Made by a program: the position numbers and the translations under genes. Below the pieces are notes generated by a model that saw nothing but the letters and a program-made list of their open reading frames with translations, had not been told where the DNA came from and searched no databases. A stretch of DNA of 64,000 nt from the NCBI GenBank assembly GCA_900766135.1, contig CAAFUF010000039.1, positions 1 through 64,000 of the forward strand, written 5' to 3'. Below are positions 50,247-59,176 of the stretch, in pieces (the stretch's first letter is position 1; every line of letters starts with the position of its first letter). This stretch comes from Paenibacillaceae bacterium. GTDB taxonomy: Bacteria > Bacillota > Bacilli > Paenibacillales > Paenibacillaceae.

Positions 50247-52277
50247 ATGAATACGAAATTGCGTCCACCGGCAGTACCTTTGATCACCATCGATCCTTAT
50301 TTCAGCGTCTGGTCGATGGCGGATCGTCTGACTGACGATTTCACCCGCCATTGGACCGGACGCCGTCAGGCGTTCACCGGCCTGATTCGTATCGACGGCG
50401 TGGCTTGGCGGTTTGCCGGTCGCGTCGAATCCAATCCGGAGCGGTATTATACGGAGCCGGAGGCGATGAACCAAACCGGGCTCGAAGTTACGGCGCTCTC
50501 CACCCGCTACCAATTCGAAGCGGGGGGCGTCGGGCTGGAAGTGACCTTTACGAGTCCGCTGTTGCCGGACGATCTGGAGCTGTTATCGCGGCCGGCTTCT
50601 TACGTCTCTTTCCGCGTGCGTTCCCTCGACGGACATCCCCATCAGGTGCGCCTCTATGCAGACGCAACCGGGGAGTGGTGCGTGAACGAAACCGACCAGT
50701 CGATCGCATGGCAGCAAGAGGTGCAGGGAGACCTCGCCGTGCTGCAGGTCCGCCATGCCGAGCAGAATCCGCTCCATGCCTCGGGCGACGACCAGCGCAT
50801 CGATTGGGGAACCTTCCTGCTGGCCGTCAAGCAGGCGCCGGACGTGAGGACTTATCTGGAACGGGCACAGGTCCGGAAACAGTTCGTCCGGGAAGGCGAA
50901 ATCCGGACGAACGAAGGTACGGCGCCGATCGCCCAACCTCAACCGGTTCGCGACGTCGAACGGGTTATGGCTTGCGTGTGGGATGTCGGAGAAGTGGCCG
51001 GAACAGACGAGAAGTCCCAATTGATCGTCCTTGCTTATGACGACGTGTATGCGATCGAGTATTTTGGACAGCCGCTGGAGGCTTATTGGAAAAAAGGCGG
51101 GAAAACGGTTCCGAACCTGCTAAGCGAAGCGTTTCGGGAATATCCGGACGTTCTGGCGCGTTGCGAAACGTTCGACGCCCGATTGCGCGAAGACGCGATG
51201 CGTGCCGGCGGGGAAAAATACGCCGATATCCTGTCCCTATCCTATCGGCAGGCGATTGCGGCGCATAAACTGGTCAACGATCCCGAGGGGCAAGTGCTGT
51301 TCATGTCGAAGGAATGCTTCAGCAACGGCTGTATTGCCACGGTGGATGTGAGTTACCCGTCGATCCCGTTGTTCTTGCTGTACCAGCCTGAGCTGGTCCG
51401 CGGCATGATGCTGCCGATCTTCAAATATGCCGCCAGCGACGCCTGGACGTTTGAATTTGCGCCGCATGACGTCGGCCAATACCCGCTCGCCAACGGACAG
51501 GTGTATGGCGAGAACGCCCTGGAGGCGCAAATGCCGGTTGAGGAGTGCGGCAATATGCTAGTCATGGCAGCCGCGGTCACGTTGGCGGACGGCAACACGG
51601 ACTTCGTGCAGGAGCATCGCGGGCTGCTCGCCCAGTGGGCCGACTATTTGGCGGAGCATGGGCTTGATCCGGAACATCAGCTTTGCACCGACGATTTCGC
51701 CGGACATTTGGCGCGCAACGCCAACCTGTCGGCTAAAGCCGTGATGGGCGTAGCCAGCTACGGTTTGCTGTGCGGGATACTGGGCGAAGAGGAATCGGCG
51801 AAGCATTACCGCCAAGCCGCCTCGGATATGGCCCGCAAGTGGGAAGGGCTTGCCGCCGATCCGAGTGCCGACAGCCACACGATGCTGGCCTTCGGCCAGG
51901 CGGGGACCTGGAGCCTGAAATACAACCTGGTTTGGGACGGCATCTTCGGAACCGGTTTGTTCGGGGAAGAGATGATCCGACGCGAGGTTGCCTGGTATCT
52001 GGAGAAGCGGGAACGGTACGGGACACCGCTGGATAATCGGGCAGCCTATACGAAAGCCGATTGGCTCGTATGGGCCGGAACGCTGGCCGAGGGACGCGAG
52101 GATTTTGAGCGGATCATTGCGCCCCTTTGGGACTTCCTGAACGAGACGCGGGACCGCGTACCGTTCACGGATTGGTACGACACCAAGACGTCGGCGCAGA
52201 TCGGCTTCCAACACCGGAGCGTGGTTGGCGGCTTGTTTATCAAGCTGCTGAAGGACCGCGGATGGCAACGGGCGTAG
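50247..52277 (+). CDS. DUF4965/DUF5127 protein, glutaminase A (GtaA)-like
   Basis: 676 residues. The start KLRPPAVPLITIDPYFSVWSMADRL is the hallmark of the DUF4964-DUF5127-DUF4965-DUF1793 family, followed by a beta-sandwich and a C-terminal (alpha/alpha)6 barrel with DVSYPSIPLFLLYQPELVRGMMLPIF and WSLKYNLVWDGIFG. The fungal member GtaA is described as a glutaminase, but the six-hairpin barrel resembles glycoside hydrolases and many bacterial relatives lie in sugar loci. No signal peptide, so cytoplasmic. GGGAGG precedes the ATG. Last gene of the operon; a terminator follows. Confidence 0.88.
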   Translation: MNTKLRPPAVPLITIDPYFSVWSMADRLTDDFTRHWTGRRQAFTGLIRIDGVAWRFAGRVESNPERYYTEPEAMNQTGLEVTALSTRYQFEAGGVGLEVTFTSPLLPDDLELLSRPASYVSFRVRSLDGHPHQVRLYADATGEWCVNETDQSIAWQQEVQGDLAVLQVRHAEQNPLHASGDDQRIDWGTFLLAVKQAPDVRTYLERAQVRKQFVREGEIRTNEGTAPIAQPQPVRDVERVMACVWDVGEVAGTDEKSQLIVLAYDDVYAIEYFGQPLEAYWKKGGKTVPNLLSEAFREYPDVLARCETFDARLREDAMRAGGEKYADILSLSYRQAIAAHKLVNDPEGQVLFMSKECFSNGCIATVDVSYPSIPLFLLYQPELVRGMMLPIFKYAASDAWTFEFAPHDVGQYPLANGQVYGENALEAQMPVEECGNMLVMAAAVTLADGNTDFVQEHRGLLAQWADYLAEHGLDPEHQLCTDDFAGHLARNANLSAKAVMGVASYGLLCGILGEEESAKHYRQAASDMARKWEGLAADPSADSHTMLAFGQAGTWSLKYNLVWDGIFGTGLFGEEMIRREVAWYLEKRERYGTPLDNRAAYTKADWLVWAGTLAEGREDFERIIAPLWDFLNETRDRVPFTDWYDTKTSAQIGFQHRSVVGGLFIKLLKDRGWQRA

Positions 52278-52359
52278 GATTCTATTCGATTTTTCATATA
52301 GAATCTCTGTCCTGGGCCTGACTGGAGGCAAATCTGCACGAAATTTCATACCCATTCCG

Positions 52360-52395
52360 CAGAAATCGCCGATTCAGGCGATTTCTGTTCGTTTT
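52360..52395 (+). terminator. terminator of the mannoside operon
   Basis: 11-bp stem CAGAAATCGCC / GGCGATTTCTG, 6-base loop, T-rich tail. Confidence 0.8.
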
Positions 52396-52453
52396 GTCGC
52401 ATACATCGGATATGATAAGCTGAGAGAGTACTTATCCGAAAGGAGTGTTCCTA

Positions 52454-53296
52454 TTGGGTCAAATCATTCCAGAAATTACGCTTAACGATGGCATGAAGCT
52501 GCCGGTGGTCGGTTTAGGCACCTACACGCTTCGCGGCAGCGAGGGCGTGCAGTCGATGGTTAACGCTATCCACTCCGGGTACCGCTTGCTCGATTCCGCC
52601 TATAACTATGAGAACGAAGGAACCGTCGGCGAAGCCGTAAGACGCTCCGCGGTACCGAGGGAAGAGCTCATCATCGCGTCCAAGCTCCCCGGCCGCTACC
52701 ATACGTACGATAAAGCGGTAAAGGCGATCCAGGAGTCGTTGTACCGGGCACAGCTGGATTACTATGACCTGTATCTGATCCACTGGCCCAATCCGATTCA
52801 AGGATATTATGCGGAAGCGTGGCAGGCCTTGATCGACGCGAAAAAGTGGGGGCTTATCCGTTCGATCGGGGTCAGCAATTTTCTGCCCGACCATCTGGTC
52901 CGCCTGATCAAAGAAACCGGCGTAACGCCAAGCGTAAACCAGATTGAGCTGCATCCGTTCTTTAATCAGGCCGAGCAGCGCGACTATCACGAAGAGCACG
53001 GGATCGTCACGGAATCGTGGAGCCCGCTGGCCCATGGCAACGACGTGTTGAATCACGAGACTCTCCGGCAAATCGCCGAACGTCGCGGGAAGACGGTATC
53101 CCAGGTTATTCTGCGTTGGCATTATCAACTAGGGGCCGTGTCGATTCCGAAATCGGCTACCGCCGCTCGTCAACTGGAGAACCTCTCGATCTTCGACTTT
53201 ACCCTGGATGAAGGGGAAATGGGACGGATCTCCGGTTTGACCCGCCCGGACGGGCGGTTAAGAAACCAGGATCCGGCGGTATACGAGGAGTTTTAA
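52454..53296 (+). CDS. aldo/keto reductase
   Basis: 280 residues from TTG 52454, with AAAGGAG 8 bases upstream. The catalytic tetrad is visible: Asp47 and Tyr52 in LLDSAYNY, Lys77 in ASKLPG, His110 in YLIHWP. NADPH-binding IPKSATAARQLENL is near the end. Reduces aldehydes or ketones, or sugar carbonyls. Separate transcription unit behind the operon terminator. It may serve sugar metabolism or aldehyde detoxification. Confidence 0.92.
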   Translation: MGQIIPEITLNDGMKLPVVGLGTYTLRGSEGVQSMVNAIHSGYRLLDSAYNYENEGTVGEAVRRSAVPREELIIASKLPGRYHTYDKAVKAIQESLYRAQLDYYDLYLIHWPNPIQGYYAEAWQALIDAKKWGLIRSIGVSNFLPDHLVRLIKETGVTPSVNQIELHPFFNQAEQRDYHEEHGIVTESWSPLAHGNDVLNHETLRQIAERRGKTVSQVILRWHYQLGAVSIPKSATAARQLENLSIFDFTLDEGEMGRISGLTRPDGRLRNQDPAVYEEF

Positions 53297-53356
53297 AGCC
53301 TGCTAGCTAAGCCGGGAAAGGGACAGACAGGCAGGACCACAATTTGCAAGAGCACA

Positions 53357-53399
53357 ACGCAACGAAAGCCACCCCCTTACGGGTTGGCTTTCGTTGCGT
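53357..53399. terminator. hairpin between convergent genes, overlapping the phosphoesterase 3' end
   Basis: Long stem ACGCAACGAAAGCC / GGCTTTCGTTGCGT with extra pairs. The phosphoesterase stop codon (53377-53379) lies in its loop and its last seven codons in the stem. No long T-tract follows on either strand. Confidence 0.6.
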
Positions 53400-54069
53400 C
53401 ATGCCCTAATTTTCGCACTTGCAGACGTATCGACTCCCGGCGAACATCTTCGTAGAGGTTAGCGGAAGAGGTTGAGCAGGAATAGGCCATCCCTCCGCTG
53501 ATATCGATTAAGGTCAGGCGATGGCCGTGTTTCGCCCCGGTGTCGATGCCAAGGCGGCCCGCAGCCTGCCAAATTGCTCCGGGCTCGGCACCTAGCTTGA
53601 AGGTTGGGGTATGACCAAACACGATCGTGCGTGAACCGTCTGGCACCGCTGACCAAAACGCCTCGCGGATGCCGGTCATATCCTTCGCCGTCTGCTGATG
53701 CAGCGGTACGCCGGGACGGATACCGGCATGCACGAACAGCCAATCGTCCAGGACGGTATAATACGGTAACCCGCGCAGCCAACTCAACCGATCTTCCGGA
53801 AGGTAGCTGTCGGCGTCATCGTCCGCATGTTGCAGTAGGCTGACCTCGAGGTTACCCAAGAGGGCGGTGGCGCCGCCTTCGGTCAGTTGCTGAACCAGCT
53901 CCAGCGTGCCCCAGGTGGACGGGTCGGCGTTAACGTAATCGCCCAGGAGAACCAGAAGGTCCTGTTCGGCATCATAGTCTGCCGCCGCCAGCAGCCGAAG
54001 CAGTCCATCGGCATGGCCGTGAATATCGGAAATCGCCAGTAGGCGCGGCAAAACGTCGGAAGTATTCAT
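53377..54069 (-). CDS. metallophosphoesterase (PP2A/ApaH-like)
   Basis: 230 residues of the calcineurin-like fold. Motifs: SDIHGH (Asp15, His17), LLGDYVN (Asp44), LLGNLE (Asn73), FVHAG (His114) and VFGHT (His153). Two unusual points: the GNHE motif reads GNLE, so the His that normally protonates the leaving group is Leu74, and GDxVDRG reads GDYVNAD. Metal ligands remain, so it may bind metals but have weak or changed catalysis. Its ATG overlaps the stop of the ABC ATPase gene (ATGA), so it is translated as part of the importer operon and may act on the imported compound. Confidence 0.85.
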   Translation of the reverse strand: MNTSDVLPRLLAISDIHGHADGLLRLLAAADYDAEQDLLVLLGDYVNADPSTWGTLELVQQLTEGGATALLGNLEVSLLQHADDDADSYLPEDRLSWLRGLPYYTVLDDWLFVHAGIRPGVPLHQQTAKDMTGIREAFWSAVPDGSRTIVFGHTPTFKLGAEPGAIWQAAGRLGIDTGAKHGHRLTLIDISGGMAYSCSTSSANLYEDVRRESIRLQVRKLGHDATKANP

Positions 54070-55250
54070 GGTGCTGCGTCCTTTCGTTCATCTTCGGGTG
54101 CGGTGCTTGCGTAAATATACGCCGAGGAGGGCGGCAAGAAGACGGTATGCTTCGTATGCGGCGCCAGCGGATACGGTGACAATGCGTACAGCGTATGGCC
54201 TTCGTCCGTTTCCGCCATCAGCCGCCAACGGGTTCCTTCGAAGGTGCAGTGCAGAATGCGAACCCGCAGACGGTTATTCGACCCGCTTACTCCCTCGTCC
54301 TCATCCGCATTTGCCGCCGCGGCTTCAGGCACGGCTTCCCCGATGGCGAGGCGGAGCTGCTCCGGTCGGAATAGCAGCTCCGCCGGCGCGCCATCCGCGC
54401 GTCCGGTCACGTCTGCTCCGGCGACGCCCTCGATGCGGCTTCCGCCAATGCGGATTGCCGTGGCGGCGGCATTATGGCCACGCTCAAGACGCCCCGGCAA
54501 CCGATTGATCGCGCCGAGCAGCGACGCGACCCATGGGCTCGCCGGTCGGGTGAAGCATTCCTCCGGCGAGCCGATCTGGTCGATCGCTCCATTTCGCAGA
54601 ATCAGCAAGCGATCGGCCATCGAAAACGCCTCCTCCGGGTCATGAGTGACATGGAACACGCTAGTGCCCAGCCTGCGGAACAGATAAGCCATTTCCGTGC
54701 GCATTTCGATGCGCAGGCGCATGTCCAGGTTGGACAAGGGTTCGTCCAGCAGAAGCAAACTCGGCCGGGTGGCTAGGGCCCGGGCGATAGCCACCCGTTG
54801 CTGCTGTCCGCCTGAAAGCTGCGGAGGCAGGCGGCGTTCCAATCCCTCCAGGTGCAATAGTCGCAGCAATTCCTTAACGCGTGATTGTTTCTCGTCGCGC
54901 CCCCTATTTTTCAGACCGTAGGCCACATTGTCGAAGACGTTCATATGCGGCCACAAGGCATAATCCTGAAACACCATGTTGACGTTTCTTTTTTCTGGCG
55001 GAGTCATGTTTCGCGCGGAGGCGATGGTTTCGCCTCTAAGCCGGATCTCGCCAGAGTCCGGGGAAATCAGGCCGGCCACCAGTTGCAGCAGGGTCGATTT
55101 GCCGCAACCCGAGGGGCCAAGCACACTGATGATTTCGCCCTCTCTCATCTCGAACGTTACCTCGTCCAAAGCTCGGAACGAGCCGTATTGCTTGGTAAGT
55201 CCGCGGATCTCCAGCAAGGTGGATACGGTAGGGGAATTAGGTTGGATCAT
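54066..55250 (-). CDS. ABC transporter ATPase (Fbp/Pot/2-aminoethylphosphonate type)
   Basis: 394 residues. Walker A GPSGCGKST at 45-53, Q-loop FQDYALWPH, signature LSGGQQQRVAIARALA and Walker B LLLLDEPLSNLD. A C-terminal TOBE domain (about 290-380) carries an Ala-rich insertion. It powers the neighbouring two-domain permease. Overlaps the permease by 14 bp and the phosphoesterase by 4 bp. Substrate class (Fe3+, phosphonate, spermidine or thiamine-like) cannot be fixed from this subunit. Confidence 0.92.
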   Translation of the reverse strand: MIQPNSPTVSTLLEIRGLTKQYGSFRALDEVTFEMREGEIISVLGPSGCGKSTLLQLVAGLISPDSGEIRLRGETIASARNMTPPEKRNVNMVFQDYALWPHMNVFDNVAYGLKNRGRDEKQSRVKELLRLLHLEGLERRLPPQLSGGQQQRVAIARALATRPSLLLLDEPLSNLDMRLRIEMRTEMAYLFRRLGTSVFHVTHDPEEAFSMADRLLILRNGAIDQIGSPEECFTRPASPWVASLLGAINRLPGRLERGHNAAATAIRIGGSRIEGVAGADVTGRADGAPAELLFRPEQLRLAIGEAVPEAAAANADEDEGVSGSNNRLRVRILHCTFEGTRWRLMAETDEGHTLYALSPYPLAPHTKHTVFLPPSSAYIYASTAPEDERKDAAP

Positions 55251-56931
55251 GGTTGACCTCCTTACGGCGCAACAGGATTTCCAGCAGTAAAATGATCAAA
55301 ACCACCAGGCTGCCGCCCAGGATGGTTGCGGCCGAAGCGTAGCCGAACCGCATATCCTCAAACGCCTTGTTGACGGATATCGGAAAGGTGATAAAATTCG
55401 GCGGAAACAAAATGGAGTTGACCGCCAGGTCGAACACGCTTGAGCCAAAGGCTGCCAAACCGGCCGACAGGAGCGCTCCGCGGATGAGCGGCGCGAGCAC
55501 GCGACGCATCCTTCCCAGCCACGTATCCCCGTTGAGTTGGGCTGCGTGCAGCAAGTTACCCGGCACTTTCGCCATCGCCCCGATAAGTACCCGCGTAATG
55601 ACCGGGATGGCTCCGGCGATGGCGGCCAACACGAGGATGGCCGGCTTGCCGTACAACAGCAAACCGATCCGGTCTAACCAACGTTGGTTCCAGACGAAGA
55701 TATAGCCGATACCCAGCACCACACCGGGCACGGCCAATGTGACGAGCGACAGGACTTCGATGCCTCGCTTAAATCGGAAGCCCGAATAGCTGAGCACATA
55801 AGCCACCATCAAGCCGATCAATAAACCGATCGCAGCAGCGATTAAGGCGATCGTCAGCGACCGTTCCAAGCCGATCAGGAGCTCCGAGCCGCCTCGGAAC
55901 AAGGAGCGGTAATGCTCCAGGGTCAGGTTGTCCGGCCGGATTCCACCGGCTTGTGTTTTCATGAAGGATAAGATCAAGTTGGAACCGATCGGGACCCCGA
56001 TAACGACAAACAAAAAAACCAGATTCATCAGCATCAGAAGCCAGGTGAAGCGGCCCGCCGACTTCGGCTTTGCCGGTACGGCCCGGGCAGACAGAAAATC
56101 AAAACGAGAGCGGCGTAAGGCGTAAAACTGAAGCAGCATGGCCAAACCGATCAATACGACAAGGTAAAAGGACAAGACCCCGGCCATGTCAAAGCGGATC
56201 GGCGATGTATACAGCGCCGAATAGATCGAATAGGGCAGCGTTGGAAAACGGTAAATGGCAGCGATTGACGCTGGAAGCCCGAAATCCCCGATCGTATCCA
56301 TGAACACCAGCGCCGCCCCGGCCAGAATAGCCGGGAGAAGCAGAGGCGCCTGGATGGTACGCCACACGCGGAAGGGGGAGGCTCCGTTCAGCCGGGCAGC
56401 CTCTGAAAGTTGCTCTACCTTCCATTCCATGGCCGAGCGGACGCTGAGGTAAGCGAGTGGAAACTTGCTGAGCGTCATGACGACGATCAAGCCGGCCGGT
56501 TGAAACACCGCTTTGGTGATCCATGTCCAGCCGAGCAGATGAACGGCTAGCCCGCCTGAAGCAGAGAACATGACCCAGCCTTGAGCCAAGATGAAGGAGG
56601 GCATGATCAGAAGTACCCAAACGGCGGCATCGAGCAGCTTGGCGGTTGGAAACTGCCAAGTCGCGCGGATCATCGCAAAGATGCCGCCAAGGAGCGTAGC
56701 GAGAACGGTCGTCCCGCAAGCGAGGACGACCGAATTCTCCAACGATTTCTGCCACAAGGGCCGGCGGAAGATTTCCAGCAGCAGGTTCAGATCGCCTAGT
56801 CCCCAGTGGCCAAAAAATACGCCAGGCAGTAACACCTGAATGATCACGGCCAGTAGAGGATATAGCACAAGCACGAATAACAGGAAGCTGACGGACCAAC
56901 CAAGGCGGTCTTGGGATAATCGCCGCAACAT
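55237..56931 (-). CDS. ABC transporter permease, fused two-domain (FbpB type)
   Basis: 564 residues with about twelve membrane segments in two homologous halves. Each half has an EAA-type loop (LSEAARLNGASPFRVWRTIQAPLLLPAI, and LLHAAQLNGDTWLGRMRRVLAPLIRGALL). This is the layout of iron(III), 2-aminoethylphosphonate and thiamine importers. It begins 2 bp after the binding-protein gene, with which it forms one operon. Confidence 0.92.
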   Translation of the reverse strand: MLRRLSQDRLGWSVSFLLFVLVLYPLLAVIIQVLLPGVFFGHWGLGDLNLLLEIFRRPLWQKSLENSVVLACGTTVLATLLGGIFAMIRATWQFPTAKLLDAAVWVLLIMPSFILAQGWVMFSASGGLAVHLLGWTWITKAVFQPAGLIVVMTLSKFPLAYLSVRSAMEWKVEQLSEAARLNGASPFRVWRTIQAPLLLPAILAGAALVFMDTIGDFGLPASIAAIYRFPTLPYSIYSALYTSPIRFDMAGVLSFYLVVLIGLAMLLQFYALRRSRFDFLSARAVPAKPKSAGRFTWLLMLMNLVFLFVVIGVPIGSNLILSFMKTQAGGIRPDNLTLEHYRSLFRGGSELLIGLERSLTIALIAAAIGLLIGLMVAYVLSYSGFRFKRGIEVLSLVTLAVPGVVLGIGYIFVWNQRWLDRIGLLLYGKPAILVLAAIAGAIPVITRVLIGAMAKVPGNLLHAAQLNGDTWLGRMRRVLAPLIRGALLSAGLAAFGSSVFDLAVNSILFPPNFITFPISVNKAFEDMRFGYASAATILGGSLVVLIILLLEILLRRKEVNHDPT

Positions 56932-56933
56932 CG

Positions 56934-58040
56934 CTACTTGACCGCTTTATCGGCGAACCACTGCTTGATCTCGGCTTCATGCTCGGCAGCCCAGGCGGCA
57001 TCCGCTGCAACGAGTTTGGCATTCGGGTCGCGATTCTCCTTCGGCTTTGCGCCGGAAACGGAGGGTTCGAAATAAGCTTCTTCGCCTCGGTCGACCAGTT
57101 GCTGTTGCGTGTTTGGATCCAGCAGAAATTCGATGAAAGCTTTGGCGGCGTTCGGATTTTTGGTATCTTTCTGAATCGCGGCAACGCGGACGGAAGCCGG
57201 CGCTCCTTCCTCGGGCCAAACGATATCGATCGGCTCACCCGCCGTCAACATGCTGTAGGCGTTGGATTCCTGAAGGGCCGCGATACTCACTTCACCGGAG
57301 CTAAGTGCCTGCACGACTTGTGGATTTTTCGGATAAACACGAAGGCCGTTGGTGAACCAGGAGTCGAACAGTTCTTTACCGCCGTCCATGCCGGATTGTT
57401 CGAAGAAACGCGCTACGAAGGGGTAGGCCGGGGCGGCGATGGCCGGGTCCGCGGTAGCGATTAGCCCTTTGTACTCGGGTTTAGCGAAATCCGCCCAAGT
57501 TTGGGGAGCCTGTTCCTTCGAGAATTTGTTTGTGTTGTATACGATTACGCCCGCCGCATGCGCGCCTGTCGGATAATACGCTTGGTTCCCCGGCACATAG
57601 CTGCGATACGTTTCCGTTAGATTGGATTCGTTGTTCGGCGTCCAGCCTTCAAGCAACTGCCCTTGTTTGCCAAGAGCATTGATGGATGGCATCATGTCCG
57701 CCCATATTACATCCCAATGCGGATTTCCTTTCTCCGCTTCGATTCGCGACATCAATTCCGCCCCGTTTCCGGTCACGAGATTCACTTTATAGCCGGTCGC
57801 TTGTTCAAACATATCGGCAATGATATCGTCAAAATCGTTCAGATACACCGTCAATGTTCCTTCGTCCTTAGCTTCTTCTGTTGTTTCCGTGGAATTACCG
57901 GCGGCACTGGCCTGCGCATTTCCGGCTGAGTTTAGCCCTGCGCCCGCGCTGTTTGGGTTGCCCCCGCATGCGCTTAAAGCCAAAGTGAGCAGCAAGGTCA
58001 ATAGTACTCCTGCGGTATAGCGTTTCTTTCGAATCCTCAT
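56934..58040 (-). CDS. ABC transporter substrate-binding lipoprotein (FbpA/AepX-like)
   Basis: 368 residues. Lipobox LSAC with Cys25, low-complexity linker (27-60), then a type-2 binding protein: LTVYLNDFDDIIADMFEQATGYKVNLVTGNGAELMSRIEAEKGNPHWDVIWADMM, and DPAIAAPAYPFVARFFEQ. The last segment resembles the binding site of iron/phosphonate members, where Ser/Thr or Tyr clusters decide the ligand. No twin Tyr pair typical of ferric-ion binding was noticed. First gene of the operon. GGGAGAAAG precedes the ATG. Confidence 0.9.
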   Translation of the reverse strand: MRIRKKRYTAGVLLTLLLTLALSACGGNPNSAGAGLNSAGNAQASAAGNSTETTEEAKDEGTLTVYLNDFDDIIADMFEQATGYKVNLVTGNGAELMSRIEAEKGNPHWDVIWADMMPSINALGKQGQLLEGWTPNNESNLTETYRSYVPGNQAYYPTGAHAAGVIVYNTNKFSKEQAPQTWADFAKPEYKGLIATADPAIAAPAYPFVARFFEQSGMDGGKELFDSWFTNGLRVYPKNPQVVQALSSGEVSIAALQESNAYSMLTAGEPIDIVWPEEGAPASVRVAAIQKDTKNPNAAKAFIEFLLDPNTQQQLVDRGEEAYFEPSVSGAKPKENRDPNAKLVAADAAWAAEHEAEIKQWFADKAVK

Positions 58041-58167
58041 TTTCTTTCTCCCTTCGAAATGTAGATGGACGATTCATTTCCAACTCTTTCGTTCTTTAAT
58101 GTAACAATCGATAGTCAGGCAAATGTTAAGCAAACGTTCGAATTATGTTAAATAAAGTTTATGTATC

Positions 58168-58196
58168 TTGATGTTTACATAGATATCATCTATATT
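58168..58196 (+). promoter_or_regulatory. promoter and LysR-type palindrome of the lysR gene
   Basis: TTGATG (58168-58173) and TATATT (58191-58196), 17-bp spacer. ATAGATATCATCTAT, a 6+6 palindrome at 58179-58193, overlaps the -10 box. Sits in the region shared with the divergent ABC operon. Confidence 0.6.
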
Positions 58197-58210
58197 TTAG
58201 GGAGGAGGGG

Positions 58211-59107
58211 ATGGTCGTGAATATCCAGCAACTCAAAGTGTTACAAGAGATCGGCAGCGGCAAGACGTTGGCCGAAACGGCGGAGAAGCTGGGCCTGAAG
58301 CAGCCTACGGTGAGTTTTCACCTGCACAAGCTGGAGGAGGAATTGGGACTCACCCTCATGCGCAAAACAGCGCGTAAGCTGCGCCCGACCGAAGCGGCTA
58401 CAGACCTGCTGCCTTATGTTCGTCGTATCGTTGCTTTGACTGCGGAAATGGAGGAAAGGGCGGCCGAACACCGGGATGGAACGTCTGTCAAGCTGCGCCT
58501 GGGGGCCAGCTATACACCAGCTACGTATTTCATGCCGCCGTATTTTGCCGGATTCCAGAAGCTCTACCCGCAAATCCAACTGCAATTATCGGTAAAAAAG
58601 GCCGAGGCGGTACTGGCTATGCTGCGCGGGTATGAAATTGAAGCGGCGATCGTCTCGTTGCCGGAATCGCGGGAAGAGGACCTTACGGTCGTCCCCTTGG
58701 TTACCGACGAACTGATGCTGGTTTTTTCCCCGAGTCATCCATTGGCGAGCAAGAAGCAGGTGCAGGTTGAGGATTTGCGTGGGGAGACCTTTCTGCTCCA
58801 TGAACCTGGTTCGACCTCTCGCCGGTTGACGGAGGAATGGGCGGAACAGGTGAGGCTCCATTTCGATTTTGCGATGGAGCTGGGGGCTATTGAGACGATG
58901 AAGGAGGCGGTTAAATGCAATATCGGCATTGCGGTCTTGCCTCGGCGCAGCGTTGCACGGGAGATTTTATCCGGTGAACTTCGGCAGCTAGAGCTTCCCG
59001 GTTATCTAAACCGCCGCCGGATTTGTCTGGTTTATCGGGAGGAGAAAACCTTGTCCGCCGCCGTTCAAAAATTCAACCAATATATGGCGAGTCAAGTTTT
59101 CGGATAA
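58211..59107 (+). CDS. LysR family transcriptional regulator
   Basis: 298 residues. The N-terminal HTH (LKVLQEIGSGKTLAETAEKLGLKQPTVSFHLHKLEEELGLTLMRKTARKLRPTEA) is followed by a LysR substrate-binding domain (KLRLGASYTPATYFMPPYFAGFQKLYPQIQLQLSV). The start is ATG 58211 or GTG 58217; both follow GGGAGGAGGGG and the second matches the usual MNIQQLKVL family start. Divergent from the ABC-phosphoesterase operon, so it is their likely activator, responding to the imported compound or a metabolite of it. Confidence 0.9.
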   Translation: MVVNIQQLKVLQEIGSGKTLAETAEKLGLKQPTVSFHLHKLEEELGLTLMRKTARKLRPTEAATDLLPYVRRIVALTAEMEERAAEHRDGTSVKLRLGASYTPATYFMPPYFAGFQKLYPQIQLQLSVKKAEAVLAMLRGYEIEAAIVSLPESREEDLTVVPLVTDELMLVFSPSHPLASKKQVQVEDLRGETFLLHEPGSTSRRLTEEWAEQVRLHFDFAMELGAIETMKEAVKCNIGIAVLPRRSVAREILSGELRQLELPGYLNRRRICLVYREEKTLSAAVQKFNQYMASQVFG

Positions 59108-59131
59108 GCCCGGGAATTAGATGTACTCGTA

Positions 59132-59176
59132 AACAACGCGAGCCGCAGGGTTATTCCCCCTGCGGCTCGCGTTGTT
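59132..59176. terminator. bidirectional terminator
   Basis: Nearly perfect 19-bp stem AACAACGCGAGCCGCAGGG / CCCTGCGGCTCGCGTTGTT between the convergent lysR and yitT-type genes; TATTCCTT follows. Confidence 0.85.

Noticed and set aside
53377..58040. Ferric iron importer assignment for the Fbp-type operon
   Set aside because: No Fur-like box in the promoter region and a coupled phosphoesterase; iron remains possible but is not favoured.
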